Of a stretch of 64,000 nt of DNA, positions 38,091 to 48,289 are shown in pieces (positions within the stretch are counted from its first letter, which is position 1; the number at the start of each line of letters is the position of its first letter). Source of the DNA: Cellulosilyticum ruminicola JCM 14822. Lineage in GTDB: Bacteria > Bacillota > Clostridia > Lachnospirales > Cellulosilyticaceae. The notes beneath the pieces were generated by a model, which did not search any database, was not told the origin of the DNA, and worked only from the letters and a program-made list of their open reading frames with translations. The stretch spans positions 62,001 through 126,000 of the forward strand of contig NZ_BBCG01000001.1 of the NCBI RefSeq assembly GCF_001311925.1, given 5' to 3'. A program made the position numbers and the translations under genes.

Positions 38091-38417
38091 ATGTTAAGAC
38101 CAATAGATACACAAACAGTTTATCAACAAACGCAAGAGATTGCAGCAAGAGAACAAATGTATAAGCAAGCACAAATACTTCAGCAAGATCAATTCTCTGA
38201 GTTGTTAAAAAAAGAAGTTAGTCATAAGCAAGATAAAGTGAATGAAATGCAAAAAGGTGAACAAGTAGATAATGATCTTAATAAAAATAAAAATAAAAAT
38301 AAAAATAAAAAACATGGAAATGACAGGCAAAAAGAAAATGCTAGGTCTAATACCCCTAAAAAAAAGCAAACTACTATAAAAGATGAACAAAGGACATCAA
38401 TTGATATTAGAATTTAA
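38091..38417 (+). CDS. Small Lys/Asn/Gln-rich protein downstream of sigD
   Basis: 108 residues, not recognised. The N-terminal third is a Gln-rich helix; the middle has a perfect (AATAAA)n stretch at 38279-38312 encoding alternating Asn-Lys; the rest is basic and probably disordered. GGGGGGAGGAAA is a strong ribosome binding site, so it is probably translated. Function unknown; position suggests a motility accessory. Confidence 0.7.
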   Translation: MLRPIDTQTVYQQTQEIAAREQMYKQAQILQQDQFSELLKKEVSHKQDKVNEMQKGEQVDNDLNKNKNKNKNKKHGNDRQKENARSNTPKKKQTTIKDEQRTSIDIRI

Positions 38418-38423
38418 AGGAGA

Positions 38424-38849
38424 ATGCATATGGAGATGACAATACAAAATTTTCCCTTTATTTATTTACTATGGATTACAATAGGTGTTTTACTCATTTT
38501 AATAGGTGTTTTTATGCTTGTAGCACATGAAAATGCAGGTTATTATACAAGTATAGAAGATAAAAAAGATGAATCAAAAGAAGACTTAGAGGGGATTTTA
38601 AGTTATTTCTTAGAGGAAGAAGAAAAGAAAAATCAAGGTTTTCGTGAGATGTTAGAAAGCTATGCTAAACAAATGGGTAATAAAAATGAAAAGAATATAA
38701 AACAAAGTATGAAGAATAGTACTTCTCAGTATGTAAATGAAATAGTAACACTAGCAGATAAAGGGTTTGAAATAGAAGAAATAGCAAGACAGTTAGGTAA
38801 AGGTGTAGGAGAAGTACAGCTTATATTGTCACTTTATAAAATGAGGTAA
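38424..38849 (+). CDS. DUF6115-like membrane-anchored protein
   Basis: 141 residues. One membrane helix near the N-terminus (about 10-32, YLLWITIGVLLILIGVFML), charged linker, and a C-terminal helix-turn-helix-like stretch (EIVTLADKGFEIEEIARQLGKGVGEVQLILSLYKMR) as in DUF6115 proteins and swarming-factor SwrB-like genes. SwrB follows sigD in Bacillus. AAAGGAGAATG lies before the ATG. Confidence 0.65.
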   Translation: MHMEMTIQNFPFIYLLWITIGVLLILIGVFMLVAHENAGYYTSIEDKKDESKEDLEGILSYFLEEEEKKNQGFREMLESYAKQMGNKNEKNIKQSMKNSTSQYVNEIVTLADKGFEIEEIARQLGKGVGEVQLILSLYKMR

Positions 38850-38854
38850 ATAAG

Positions 38855-39397
38855 ATGCATGGAAGAAAAAGACAATTTATATTTGGGTTAATTGGACTTG
38901 GATGTGGGATGGTTTTATCTGGCATTTTTAATTTATTAATAGTACTGAATACAGTAGAATATAAAAATGGTGTTACCCTAAATACAAATCAGATAATTCA
39001 AGAAGAAATGAAATCTGAAAGCAAACTAAAAGAAAAGGAAACCTCTATAGAAAAAATGAAGCCAAACGAATTAGCAGCAAAGCCAAATGAAATTAAAGAG
39101 GCAGTAAATGAAATGACATTAAAGCAGAATGAAGTTGAAGTTAAAAAACAAGAGACAAGCCGTTCTGAAAAAGTAATAGATAATGAAGACGAAGAAATAA
39201 CAATAATAATTCCAGAAGAACAAAGTGCAACACAAATTTGCGAATTATTGCAGGCAGAAGGGGTTATAAAAGATGCCAAAGAATTTAGAGCGTATATTGG
39301 TGAAAAAGAGATGACGACAAAACTAAAAGAAGGCACAATTATTTTAAGGAAAAATATGTCATATAATGAATTGCTTGATAATCTTATGATAGATTAG
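38855..39397 (+). CDS. Membrane-anchored protein with MltG/YceG-like N-terminal (LysM-like) domain
   Basis: 180 residues. N-terminal membrane helix (about 7-30), Lys/Glu-rich linker, and a C-terminal domain (IIPEEQSATQICELLQAEGVIKDAKEFRAYI, then LKEGTIILRKNMSYNELLDNL) like the small domain that precedes the catalytic part of MltG-type transglycosylases. No catalytic domain follows, so it is probably a binding module. The SD is weak (TGAGGTAAATAAG). End of the fla/che operon. Confidence 0.65.
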   Translation: MHGRKRQFIFGLIGLGCGMVLSGIFNLLIVLNTVEYKNGVTLNTNQIIQEEMKSESKLKEKETSIEKMKPNELAAKPNEIKEAVNEMTLKQNEVEVKKQETSRSEKVIDNEDEEITIIIPEEQSATQICELLQAEGVIKDAKEFRAYIGEKEMTTKLKEGTIILRKNMSYNELLDNLMID

Positions 39398-39419
39398 GTA
39401 AAAAAGTTTATAAAAACGA

Positions 39420-39448
39420 TTGAACTTATAGATAAGGTGTGCTATACT
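39420..39448 (+). promoter_or_regulatory. Sigma-A-type promoter of rpsB-tsf
   Basis: TTGAAC at 39420-39425 and TATACT at 39443-39448 with a 17-bp spacer. A leader of about 98 bases to the rpsB start contains short inverted repeats (GCAC with GTGC near 39461-39491), which could be a regulatory structure. Confidence 0.75.
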
Positions 39449-39546
39449 AATTCAGAAAAACGCACGTATATAGATGTACACATGGGGTGCTTACAAAAGT
39501 TCATATGTATTCAATATATACGGAGGAAAAACCAGGAGGTATTACA

Positions 39547-40275
39547 ATGAGTGTAATTTCAATGAAACAATTATTAGAAGCAGGTGTACATTTCGGTCAC
39601 CAAACAAGAAGATGGAATCCAAAAATGAAAGAATACATCTTCACAGAAAGAAACGGTATCTACATTATTGATTTACAAAAAACAGCTAAAAAAGTTGATG
39701 AAGCATATAATGTAATTCGTGAAACAGCTGCTGAAGGTGGTAAAGTATTATTCGTAGGTACTAAAAAACAAGCTCAAGAATCAATTAAATCTGAAGCTGA
39801 AAGAAGTGGTATGTACTACGTAAACAACAGATGGTTAGGTGGTATGCTTACAAACTTCTCAACAATTAAAAGTCGTATTGCGAGACTTAAACAATTAGAA
39901 ACAATGCAAGAAGATGGTACATTTGAAGTACTTCCTAAAAAAGAAGTAATTGAACTTAGAAAAGAAATGGAAAAACTTGAAAAGAACTTAGGCGGTATCA
40001 AAGAAATGAAAGAACTTCCAAGCCTTATGTTCGTAGTTGATCCACGCAAAGAAAAAATTGCTATCCAAGAAGCTCACATCTTAGGAATTCCAGTAGTATC
40101 AATCGTAGATACAAACTGTGACCCAGAAGAAGTTGATTATGTAATCCCAGGTAACGATGATGCTATTCGTGCCGTTAAATTAATCGTAGCTAAAATGGCT
40201 GATGCTATCATCGAAGCTAACCAAGGTGAAATGGCTGAAACAGCTGAAGAAGTTAACGAAACAATCGTTGAGTAA
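39547..40275 (+). CDS. rpsB: 30S ribosomal protein S2
   Basis: 242 residues. ATG at 39547 is chosen because CCAGGAGGTATTACA precedes it; a longer frame from 39487 has no ribosome binding site and adds non-S2 sequence. Family motifs: [38 protein letters not shown], and [26 protein letters not shown]. Acidic C-terminal tail. Co-transcribed with tsf. Confidence 0.98.
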   Translation: MSVISMKQLLEAGVHFGHQTRRWNPKMKEYIFTERNGIYIIDLQKTAKKVDEAYNVIRETAAEGGKVLFVGTKKQAQESIKSEAERSGMYYVNNRWLGGMLTNFSTIKSRIARLKQLETMQEDGTFEVLPKKEVIELRKEMEKLEKNLGGIKEMKELPSLMFVVDPRKEKIAIQEAHILGIPVVSIVDTNCDPEEVDYVIPGNDDAIRAVKLIVAKMADAIIEANQGEMAETAEEVNETIVE

Positions 40276-40301
40276 TTATAGATTATTGGAGGGAACTAAC
40301 A

Positions 40302-41210
40302 ATGGCAATTACAGCTGCTATGGTAAAAGAATTACGTGAAAGAACACAAGCAGGTATGATGGACTGCAAAAAAGCATTAAATGCTGTAGATGGTGATATG
40401 GAAAAAGCCATCGAGTATTTACGTGAAAATGGTTTAGCAAAAGCTGCTAAAAAAGCTGACCGTATTGCTGCAGAAGGTCTTGTAAAAGAAGTTATTTCTG
40501 CTGATGGTAAAACAGCTGCTATCGTAGAAATTAACTCAGAAACAGACTTCGTTGCTAAAAATGATCAATTCGTATCATTCGTAAATGAAGTAGCAAATAT
40601 CGTTCTTAACAACGATGTAGTTGATGTTGAAGCATTAAAGGCGTTAGCTTGGCCAGAAGATGCATCTAAAACTGTTGGTGATGTATTAACAGAAAAAATT
40701 GCAACAATCGGTGAAAACTTAACAATTCGTCGTTTCCAAAAAGTATCAACAGAAGGTACTATCGCAGCTTACACACACGGTGGTGGAAAAATCGTTGCTT
40801 TAGTAGAAGTTGCTGCAGAAGGTGAAAAAGCTCATGAAGTAGGAAGAAACGTAGCTATGCAAGTAGCTGCTGTTAACCCAGAATTCGTATCTACAGCAGA
40901 TGTTTCTGAAGAAAAGAAAAACCACGAAAAAGAAATTTTAATGCACCAAGCACTTAACGAAAATCCAGGTAAACCAGAAAACATTATTGAAAAAATGGTT
41001 ATCGGTAGACTTAATAAACAACTTAAAGAAATTTGTTTATTAGAGCAAGAATACGTAAAAGACCCAGATTTTACAGTTGGTAAATACGTAGCTGCTGAAC
41101 TTGGAAGTGCAGATGCTATTAAAGGTTTCGTTCGTTTCGAAACTGGTGAAGGTATCGAGAAAAAAGAAGAAAACTTCGCTGAAGAAGTAGCAAAACAAAT
41201 CCAAGGTTAA
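40302..41210 (+). CDS. tsf: Elongation factor Ts
   Basis: Nucleotide exchange factor for EF-Tu, 302 residues. UBA-like N-terminus with VKELRERTQAGMMDCKKAL; core TDFVAKNDQF; subdomains with KIVALVEVA and GKPENIIEKMVIGRLNK. GGAGGGAACTAAC precedes the ATG. A strong terminator follows. Confidence 0.98.
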   Translation: MAITAAMVKELRERTQAGMMDCKKALNAVDGDMEKAIEYLRENGLAKAAKKADRIAAEGLVKEVISADGKTAAIVEINSETDFVAKNDQFVSFVNEVANIVLNNDVVDVEALKALAWPEDASKTVGDVLTEKIATIGENLTIRRFQKVSTEGTIAAYTHGGGKIVALVEVAAEGEKAHEVGRNVAMQVAAVNPEFVSTADVSEEKKNHEKEILMHQALNENPGKPENIIEKMVIGRLNKQLKEICLLEQEYVKDPDFTVGKYVAAELGSADAIKGFVRFETGEGIEKKEENFAEEVAKQIQG

Positions 41211-41233
41211 TTTATAAATTACTGGAAAATTAT

Positions 41234-41261
41234 AAGGGGGCACTCGAGTGTCCCCTTTTTT
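41234..41261 (+). terminator. Intrinsic terminator after tsf
   Basis: GGGGGCACT and AGTGTCCCC form a stem with CG in the loop (one G-U), followed by six T. Confidence 0.9.
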
Positions 41262-41444
41262 ATGAATCAGGAAAATGGTATTTTTTAACTTTATATTTGT
41301 TATAGAAATGGAATATCTGATATTTTAATAGTATAAGATTATAGTTAGGTGAAAAATAACATTTTCCTTAAAAATTAACGTAAAATATATCTAGAAATTA
41401 GCAATTTTTTATGATAGAGTAGTGGTAGCAGAAAGGAGAAGACA

Positions 41445-42151
41445 ATGAAACATAAACGTGTATTAGTAAAATTAAGTGGTGAGGCTTTAGCAGGAGCAAC
41501 ACAAAGAGGTTTTGACCATGAAATCATTGTAAGTGTTGTAAAACAACTTAAACAAATCGCTAAAAATGGTACAGAAGTAGCTGTAGTTATTGGAGGTGGA
41601 AATTTCTGGAGAGGGCGTACATCAGGTGATATGATCGTACAAAAGCAGATCAAATTGGTATGCTTGCAACTGTTATGAATGCTATTTACGTTGCAGATGT
41701 ATGTCGTGCAGAAGGAATTGGTAGTGTTGTGCAAACACCATTTGTATTAGGTAGTATGACAGAACTTTTCTCTAAAGATAAAGCTTTAGAGCATATGACA
41801 CAAGGCAAAATTGTATTCTTTGCAGGTGGAACAGGTCATCCATTCTTTTCAACAGATACAGGCGCTGTGCTTCGTGGATGTGAAATTGAAGCAGATGCAT
41901 TATTATTTGCAAAAAATATTGATGGGGTATATGATAGTGACCCTAAAGTGAATAAAGAAGCTAAGAAATATACACGCATTTCTTGTCAAGATATGTTGCG
42001 TCAAGATTTAAAAGCGATTGATGCAGCAGCTGCTACGCTTTGTATAGAGCAAAAATTGCCTATTATTGTATTTGACTTAGGTGCAGACAATAGCATTATA
42101 AGAGTTTCAGAAGGTGAAGAAATAGGTACAACTATTTATATAGAAGGGTAA
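41445..42151 (+). CDS. pyrH: UMP kinase, frameshifted
   Basis: Phosphorylates UMP to UDP. ATG at 41445 follows AAAGGAGAAG. Frame 1 holds VLVKLSGEALAG and VIGGGNFWRGRTSGDM, then is lost. One added G at 41633 (ATGG) restores DRTKADQIGMLATVMNAI and the remainder to 42151 (FFAGGTGHPFFSTDTGAVLRGCEIEADALLFAK). About 236 residues repaired, as in the family. Because pyrH is essential in bacteria, the indel is most likely a sequencing or assembly error. Confidence 0.95.
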
Positions 42152-42169
42152 TTTAAGGAGGATATTAGA

Positions 42170-42724
42170 GTGAAAGAAACATTAAAAAGATTTGAAGAAA
42201 AAATGGATAAAACAATTGCTGCTTTAAAAGCAGATTTAGCAACAATTCGTGCAGGTCGTGCAAATCCACATGTATTAGATCGTATTACAGTAGAATACTA
42301 TGGTTCACCAACGCCTATTCAACAAGTAGGTAATGTAAGTGTTCCGGAAGCCCGTATTTTACAAATTCAGCCATGGGATGCAACAGTATTAAAAGCTATT
42401 GAAAAAGCAATTAATGAATCAGACCTTGGAATTAACCCAACTAATGATGGAAAAGTAATTCGTTTAGTATTTCCAGAACTTACAGAAGAACGTCGTAGAG
42501 ATCTTACAAAAGATATTAAGAAAAAAGGTGAAGCTTCTAAAGTAGCTATCAGAAATATCCGTCGTGATGCTATGGATGCAATTAAAAAAATGGAAAAAGA
42601 TAATGCAATTAGCAAAGATGAACAAGAAGTTGCTGATAAAGATGTTCAAAAAATGACAGATAAATTTGTAGATGAAATCGATAAAATTGTTGAAGCTAAA
42701 AACAGAGACATTTTATCTGTATAG
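42170..42724 (+). CDS. frr: Ribosome-recycling factor
   Basis: 184 residues. Releases ribosomes after termination with EF-G. GTG start at 42170 after AAGGAGGATATTAGA. Family motifs LATIRAGRANPHVLDRI, ESDLGINPTNDGKVIRLVFPELTEERRRDL, and RNIRRDAMDAIKKMEKD. Downstream of pyrH as usual. Confidence 0.98.
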   Translation: MKETLKRFEEKMDKTIAALKADLATIRAGRANPHVLDRITVEYYGSPTPIQQVGNVSVPEARILQIQPWDATVLKAIEKAINESDLGINPTNDGKVIRLVFPELTEERRRDLTKDIKKKGEASKVAIRNIRRDAMDAIKKMEKDNAISKDEQEVADKDVQKMTDKFVDEIDKIVEAKNRDILSV

Positions 42725-42731
42725 TATAAAG

Positions 42732-42754
42732 CTCCTCTTTAAGAGGAGTTTTTT
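42732..42754 (+). terminator. Intrinsic terminator between frr and uppS
   Basis: CTCCTCTT (42732-42739) and AAGAGGAG (42741-42748) with a run of six T. Located within a co-directional cluster, so probably partial read-through. Confidence 0.75.
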
Positions 42755-42774
42755 AATATAGGAGGAAATAAAAT

Positions 42775-43491
42775 ATGACAATTACAAATTTACCAGAACA
42801 TATTGCGATTATTATGGATGGCAATGGAAGATGGGCAAAAAAACGTTTCTTGCCACGTAATGAGGGACATCGTAGAGGAGTAAAGGCATTAGAAGATATT
42901 ATTGATTATGCAGAAGAGAAAGGAATTAAATACCTAACTGTATATGCATTTTCAACTGAAAACTGGCGTAGACCTGAATCAGAGGTAAATGGATTAATGG
43001 GACTTTTTAGGCGTTATCTTGATAATAATATTAAAACAGCTGGGAAAAAAAATCTACGTTTTAATGTAATTGGAGACTTAAAATCTGCCAATATTCCAGA
43101 AGATATAAAAGAAAAGATAAATCAGCTTAAAGAAATTACAAAGGATAAAACTGGAATTTGCTTTAACATGGCTTTTAATTATGGTGGACGTGATGAAGTA
43201 AAGCGTGCACTGCAAAAAATTGCACAAGATGCTAAAGATGGGAAAATAACAGTAGAAGCTATTACAGAAGAATTAATTAGTGGTTATTTAGATACATCAC
43301 ATATGCCAGACCCTGACTTAATGATTCGCACAAGTGGTGAAGAACGTACAAGTAATTTTTTACCATGGCAGTTAGCTTACTCAGAATTTTACTTTACTGA
43401 TTGTTTATGGCCTGATTTTACAAAAGAAGAATTTGATAAGGCATTAGAAGTATATAATACACGTAAAAGAAGATTTGGCAAGAGTGAATAG
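42775..43491 (+). CDS. uppS: Undecaprenyl diphosphate synthase (isoprenyl transferase)
   Basis: Cis-prenyltransferase making the C55 lipid carrier for cell wall synthesis. 238 residues. IIMDGNGRWAKKR (catalytic Asp), YLTVYAFSTENWRRP, and DLMIRTSGEERTSNFLPWQLAYSE are all complete. AGGAGGAAATAAAAT precedes the ATG. Confidence 0.97.
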   Translation: MTITNLPEHIAIIMDGNGRWAKKRFLPRNEGHRRGVKALEDIIDYAEEKGIKYLTVYAFSTENWRRPESEVNGLMGLFRRYLDNNIKTAGKKNLRFNVIGDLKSANIPEDIKEKINQLKEITKDKTGICFNMAFNYGGRDEVKRALQKIAQDAKDGKITVEAITEELISGYLDTSHMPDPDLMIRTSGEERTSNFLPWQLAYSEFYFTDCLWPDFTKEEFDKALEVYNTRKRRFGKSE

Positions 43492-43502
43492 GAGGAAAAA
43501 CT

Positions 43503-44312
43503 GTGGGTACAAGAATATTAACAGCGGTAATAGGACTGCCTATTGTAGTAGGGCTTATTTTATTGGGAAATCCTATACTTCAGCTTACAATGTTAGGAAT
43601 TAGTTTAATTGGAATTTTTGAATTCTATCGTGTAGTTGAAGAGACACATAAGCCAATGAAATATATTGGATATGGTGCAACGATTATTTATTTTTTAGGG
43701 TTAGATTTGATACAAAATTATTTTGACATATTTTTAAGCCTTTTAGTATTAGCTACATTACTCATAATGATTATATGTTATCCTAAATATGAGATTGTAG
43801 ATGTAGCATTAACAATAATGGGTGTATTATATATTCCTATACTTTTTGCTTTTATAGTCCTTATTAGAAAAACACAATATGGTAATTTTTGGATTTGGCT
43901 TATTTTTTTGAGTTCATGGGGATCTGATACGTTTGCCTATTTTACAGGACGTGCATTAGGAAAACATAAGTTGGCACCTGTTTTAAGCCCTAAAAAGACA
44001 ATAGAGGGTAGTATAGGTGGAATGATAGGTGCTGGTGTACTTGGATTTATCTATACCATAATTTATACACATTATAGATATAATATATTAGTAGACTATA
44101 TGGCATTAGTAGTTTCTGCAGTAGTCATTGCTGCTCTGATTTCACAATTTGGGGATTTAGCAGCATCAGCAATCAAAAGAAAATATAGTAAAAAAGATTT
44201 TGGGAATTTATTACCAGGTCATGGGGGCATTTTAGATCGATTTGATAGTATCTTATTTGTTGCACCTATGATTTATTTAGCAGTTGAAGTGGCAGAAAAA
44301 ATTATTGGATAG
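43503..44312 (+). CDS. cdsA: Phosphatidate cytidylyltransferase
   Basis: Makes CDP-diacylglycerol for phospholipids. 269 residues, about eight membrane segments. Signature near the C-terminus present: SQFGDLAASAIKRKYSKKDFGNLLPGHGGILDRFDS. GTG start at 43503 after TAGGAGGAAAAACT. Between uppS and dxr. Confidence 0.97.
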   Translation: MGTRILTAVIGLPIVVGLILLGNPILQLTMLGISLIGIFEFYRVVEETHKPMKYIGYGATIIYFLGLDLIQNYFDIFLSLLVLATLLIMIICYPKYEIVDVALTIMGVLYIPILFAFIVLIRKTQYGNFWIWLIFLSSWGSDTFAYFTGRALGKHKLAPVLSPKKTIEGSIGGMIGAGVLGFIYTIIYTHYRYNILVDYMALVVSAVVIAALISQFGDLAASAIKRKYSKKDFGNLLPGHGGILDRFDSILFVAPMIYLAVEVAEKIIG

Positions 44313-44323
44313 GAGCTTTTAGA

Positions 44324-45486
44324 ATGCAAAAGAGAATTGCTATTTTAGGATCAACAGGTTCTATAGGTACACAGACTTTAGACATTGTAAGACAAGATAC
44401 TAATATGGAGGTTGTAGGTTTAAGTGCAAATAATAATATTGATTTATTAGAAGCACAAATTAAAGAATTTAGACCACGCCTTGTATGTGTAATGAAAGAA
44501 GAAAAAGCTGAGGAGCTAAGAGCACGTTTAAGTGGAAAAGAATATGAAATAGAAATTGTAACAGGGTAGAAGGACTTATTAAAGTTGCAACATTAGAAGA
44601 AGTTGAAATAATTGTTACGGCAGTAGTAGGTATGATTGGGCTTTTACCTACAATTCGTGCAATAGAAGCTAAAAAAACAATTGCACTTGCAAATAAAGAG
44701 ACACTTGTAACAGCAGGAGAACTTGTAATGAAGCTTGCAAAAGAAAATGGTGTGGCAATTTTACCAGTTGATAGTGAACATTCAGCAGTATTTCAATGTT
44801 TAAGAGGTAATAAACATAAAGCAGTTGAGCAAGTTGTTTTAACAGCTTCAGGTGGACCTTTTAGAGAATATACAAAAGAGCAGTTAGAAAATGTAACAGT
44901 GCAGCAAGCACTTAATCATCCGAATTGGAAGATGGGAAGTAAAATAACAATTGATTCAGCGACTTTAATGAATAAAGGACTAGAGGTTATTGAAGCAAAA
45001 CATCTATTTAATGTGGCGCCTGAACAAATTGATGTTGTTGTTCATAAAGAAAGCATTGTGCATTCTATGGTTGAGTATGTAGACGGGTCAACAATTGCAC
45101 AACTCGGTATGCCTGATATGAGACATCCTATTGGCTATGCACTTTATTATCCAGAACGTACACATTTAGACTGCATTGCAAAATTAAAGCTTGCAGAAAT
45201 TAAAAATCTATCTTTTGAATATCCTAGAAAAGATGTCTTCCCTTGTTTACAATATGCTTATGATGCACTTAAAGTAGGTGGAACAATGCCTGCTGTTTTA
45301 AATGCAGCTAATGAAGTTGTTGTAGAAGCATTCCTAAATGGAAAAATTAGTTTTATGCAAATACCACAAATTATACATAACGTGATGGAGGAACACATAT
45401 GTATAAGTAGTCCAACTTTAGAGCAGATTTTAGAGAGCGATGCTTGGGCAAGGAAATGTAGTGGAGAGAAGGTAGGTAAATGCTAG
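44324..45486 (+). CDS. dxr: 1-deoxy-D-xylulose 5-phosphate reductoisomerase, frameshifted
   Basis: Second step of the MEP isoprenoid pathway. Frame 1 has the NADPH-binding LGSTGSIGTQTLDIV motif and ends at TAG after EIVTG. Adding one G to the GGG at 44566-44568 restores VEGLIKVATLEEVEIIVTAVVGMIGLLPTI and the catalytic part (VDSEHSAVFQ, GGPFREY, KMGSKITIDSATLMNKGLEVIEA). About 387 residues repaired, near normal. Ends overlapping rseP. Since it is the only route marker to isoprenoids here (ispG is intact), error is likelier than true loss. Confidence 0.95.
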
Positions 45487-46529
45487 ATAAAGTCATATTT
45501 GTATTGATGCTTATCTTAATATTTGCATGTGTTGTAATTATTCATGAGTGGGGTCATTTCATTATGGCAAAGAAAAATGGTGTATTAGTACATGAGTTTG
45601 CTATGGGAATGGGGCCTAAAGTATGGTCTGTTCAAAAAGGTGAGACACTATATTCTATTCGTCTGCTTCCTATAGGCGGGTTTTGTAGTATGGAAGAAGA
45701 AGTAGGATCAAGTGACAATCCAAAGGCAATGAGTTCCAAAAAGCCATGGCAGAAGTTTTTAATTGTAGTAGCCGGTGCTGTGATGAACTTTATTTTAGCT
45801 TGGATTTTAATGAGTATTGTAGTGGGATATATAGGATGTAATACAAATGAAATTGCAACATTACAAGAAAATATGCCAGCAGTAGAGGCTGGACTTCAAG
45901 TAGGAGATAAAATTACAGCTATTAATGGGGAAAAGGTTAAGAAGCTTGCAGATTTATCTAACGCATTAAGTAAAGAAGAAGCAACGTATAATCTAGTAAT
46001 TAAGCATGTAGATGGTAAAGAAGAAGCTATTGCACTTAACACTAAAAAACAAGAAGATGGTGTAGCACGTTTTGGATTTACAGTTACACAGAATCATTTT
46101 AATATTTTATATAACCTTGAAAGTGGATTTGTCCTCATGGTTCGTACAGTAGAGATGATTTGGCGTAGTTTAATTCAACTTTTGACAGGTGAGGTAGGTA
46201 TGGATCAAATGGCTGGAATTGTAGGAGTTGTTGATCAAACATCCAAGCAATGGGATCAAAGTGTTCGGATAGGTGGATTAGGATATGCAGTTATAGATTT
46301 ACTTTATGTAGGTGCAATCTTATCTGCTAACTTAGGAATATTTAATTTATTGCCATTTCCAGCGTTAGATGGTGGACGTTTAGTGTTTATTATTATTGAA
46401 ATGATTCGTGGTAAAGCTGTATCTGCCGAAAAAGAAGGCGCTGTTCACTTTATAGGAATGGTGCTCTTAATGTTATTAACAGTTGTAGTTTTATATAATG
46501 ATTTAATAAGGATGGGAATTGGACGATGA
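45480..46529 (+). CDS. rseP: RIP metalloprotease RseP (site-2 protease)
   Basis: Membrane zinc protease for regulated intramembrane proteolysis. 349 residues: HEWGH zinc motif near residue 21-25, a PDZ domain (about 125-190; [20 protein letters not shown]), and [13 protein letters not shown] with the third ligand near 290. Start inside the dxr end; stop overlaps ispG (ATGA). Confidence 0.96.
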   Translation: MLDKVIFVLMLILIFACVVIIHEWGHFIMAKKNGVLVHEFAMGMGPKVWSVQKGETLYSIRLLPIGGFCSMEEEVGSSDNPKAMSSKKPWQKFLIVVAGAVMNFILAWILMSIVVGYIGCNTNEIATLQENMPAVEAGLQVGDKITAINGEKVKKLADLSNALSKEEATYNLVIKHVDGKEEAIALNTKKQEDGVARFGFTVTQNHFNILYNLESGFVLMVRTVEMIWRSLIQLLTGEVGMDQMAGIVGVVDQTSKQWDQSVRIGGLGYAVIDLLYVGAILSANLGIFNLLPFPALDGGRLVFIIIEMIRGKAVSAEKEGAVHFIGMVLLMLLTVVVLYNDLIRMGIGR

Positions 46530-47584
46530 GTTTTTATACAAGAGAAAATACACGTGCAGTAAAAGTTAAAGATTTAATAATAGGTGGTGGTAATCCAATC
46601 ATTATTCAGTCTATGGCAAATACAAAGACTGAAGATGTAGATGCTACTGTAGCGCAGATTTTAGTATTAGAAGAAGCTGGCTGTGAAATGGTGCGAGTTG
46701 CTGTACCAAATGAAACAGCAGCTAAAGCAATTGAAAAGATTGTACCACGTATTCATGTGCCACTTGTAGCAGATATTCATTTTGACTATCGTTTAGCACT
46801 TATGGCAATTGAAAACGGAGTTAATAAATTACGTATTAATCCAGGGAATATTGGCAGTGAAGAAAGAGTTATTGCAGTTGTTGAAAAAGCAAAAGCTTAT
46901 AATATTCCAATCCGTATTGGTGTGAACTCTGGTTCAGTAGAAAAAAGTGTCATGGAAGCTTGTGGTGGTGTGAATGCAAGAGCTATGGTAGAGAGTGCAA
47001 GAAAACATATTGAAATATTAGAAAAGCTTGATTTTAGAGATATTGTAGTTTCTTTAAAGGCTTCTAATGTACCACTTGCAATTGAAACATATACAACATT
47101 TGCAGAAGAGTTTGATTATCCTCTACATGTTGGGATTACAGAATCAGGAACACTTTACAAAGGAACAATTAAATCTTCAGTAGGTCTTGGTGCAATTTTA
47201 TCAAGGGGTATAGGAGATACAATTCGCATTTCTTTATCAGATGATCCTGTAGAAGAAATTGCATGTGCACAAAATGTGCTTCAAGCATTACAGCTTAGGA
47301 AATTTGGGCCAGAGATTATTTCATGTCCAACTTGTGGTCGTACAGAAGTAAATCTTATTGAACTTGCTAAAAAAGTGGAAGAAGCTACTAAAGCACTTAA
47401 AAAAGATATTAAGATTGCTGTTATGGGATGTGTAGTAAATGGTCCTGGTGAAGCAAGAGAAGCTGATATTGGTATTGCCGGTGGACGTGGTGAAGGCTTA
47501 ATCTTTAAAAAAGGTCAAATTGTAAAAAAAGTCAAAGAGGAAGAGTTATTTGATGCGTTAATGCAAGAAATTGCTGAAATTTAA
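46526..47584 (+). CDS. ispG: 4-hydroxy-3-methylbut-2-enyl diphosphate synthase (flavodoxin)
   Basis: Iron-sulfur enzyme of the MEP pathway. 352 residues. TIM barrel start ([19 protein letters not shown]), LRINPGNIG, and the [4Fe-4S] domain with CPTCGRTEV and [27 protein letters not shown] overlap with rseP. In relatives polC often follows; here only a 155-bp gap and then rimP. Confidence 0.97.
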   Translation: MSFYTRENTRAVKVKDLIIGGGNPIIIQSMANTKTEDVDATVAQILVLEEAGCEMVRVAVPNETAAKAIEKIVPRIHVPLVADIHFDYRLALMAIENGVNKLRINPGNIGSEERVIAVVEKAKAYNIPIRIGVNSGSVEKSVMEACGGVNARAMVESARKHIEILEKLDFRDIVVSLKASNVPLAIETYTTFAEEFDYPLHVGITESGTLYKGTIKSSVGLGAILSRGIGDTIRISLSDDPVEEIACAQNVLQALQLRKFGPEIISCPTCGRTEVNLIELAKKVEEATKALKKDIKIAVMGCVVNGPGEAREADIGIAGGRGEGLIFKKGQIVKKVKEEELFDALMQEIAEI

Positions 47585-47667
47585 AAGAAGTAAGAGATAT
47601 TTACTAAGAGACTTGCTTTTTTTACTTATTAGTAGTATAATTCATAATTATAATCATGAACGTTTGA

Positions 47668-47695
47668 GAAAGAGTGGGTTTTTACCCACTCTTTC
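47668..47695 (+). terminator. Terminator-like hairpin after ispG
   Basis: GAAAGAGTGGG and CCCACTCTTTC form a perfect 11-bp stem with loop TTTTTA. The downstream tail is not T-rich, so efficiency is uncertain. Confidence 0.65.
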
Positions 47696-47760
47696 GTATT
47701 GTTTAGATGTATATATAATTTAGTTTAAGTCAAACTATATTGTATGAAAGGATGAAAAGC

Positions 47761-48222
47761 ATGAATAAAAAACAACTAGTAGAAACAGTAGAAGGTTACT
47801 TAGAACCAATTCTTGCTGAACTTAACTATGAACTCGTTGATGTAGAATACGTTAAAGAAGGACCAGACTATTATTTAAGAATATATATCGATAAAGAAGG
47901 TGGCATCAATATTGAGGATTGCAGACTTACAAGTCGTGCAATTGAAGAAGTACTTGATGAAAAAGATATTATTAGAGATGCTTATATATTAGAAGTAAGT
48001 TCGCCAGGACTTGATCGTATCTTAAAAAGAGAACGTGAGTATGAAAAATACAAAGGTCGTATGGTAGATGTTAAACTTTATGAAGCAATCAATAAACAAA
48101 AACATCTTACAGCAGAGCTTGTAGAAAAAACAGCAGATGAACTTATCTTAGATGATGAAGGCACACGCTTAGCTATTAATCTTAAAAATGTAGCACAGGT
48201 TAGACTTGCAATCATGTTCTAA
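47761..48222 (+). CDS. rimP: Ribosome maturation factor RimP
   Basis: 30S assembly factor, 153 residues. ATG at 47761 chosen from GAAAGGATGAAAAGC before it. Motifs: YELVDVEYVKEGPDYYLRIYIDKEGGI, EVSSPGLDRILKRE, and a C-terminal Sm-like domain. First gene of the nusA-infB operon. Confidence 0.96.
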   Translation: MNKKQLVETVEGYLEPILAELNYELVDVEYVKEGPDYYLRIYIDKEGGINIEDCRLTSRAIEEVLDEKDIIRDAYILEVSSPGLDRILKREREYEKYKGRMVDVKLYEAINKQKHLTAELVEKTADELILDDEGTRLAINLKNVAQVRLAIMF

Positions 48223-48289
48223 TACATGATACGTAACATGGGTAATAAACATAAGCTTGAATAAAGCACAAACTTGGAGGAGGATTAAA

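Noticed and set aside
41281-41444. Promoter for pyrH in the tsf-pyrH gap.
   Set aside because: Several weak TTGTTA/TATTTT-like pairs can be made, none with good hexamers and spacing, so no single site is supported.
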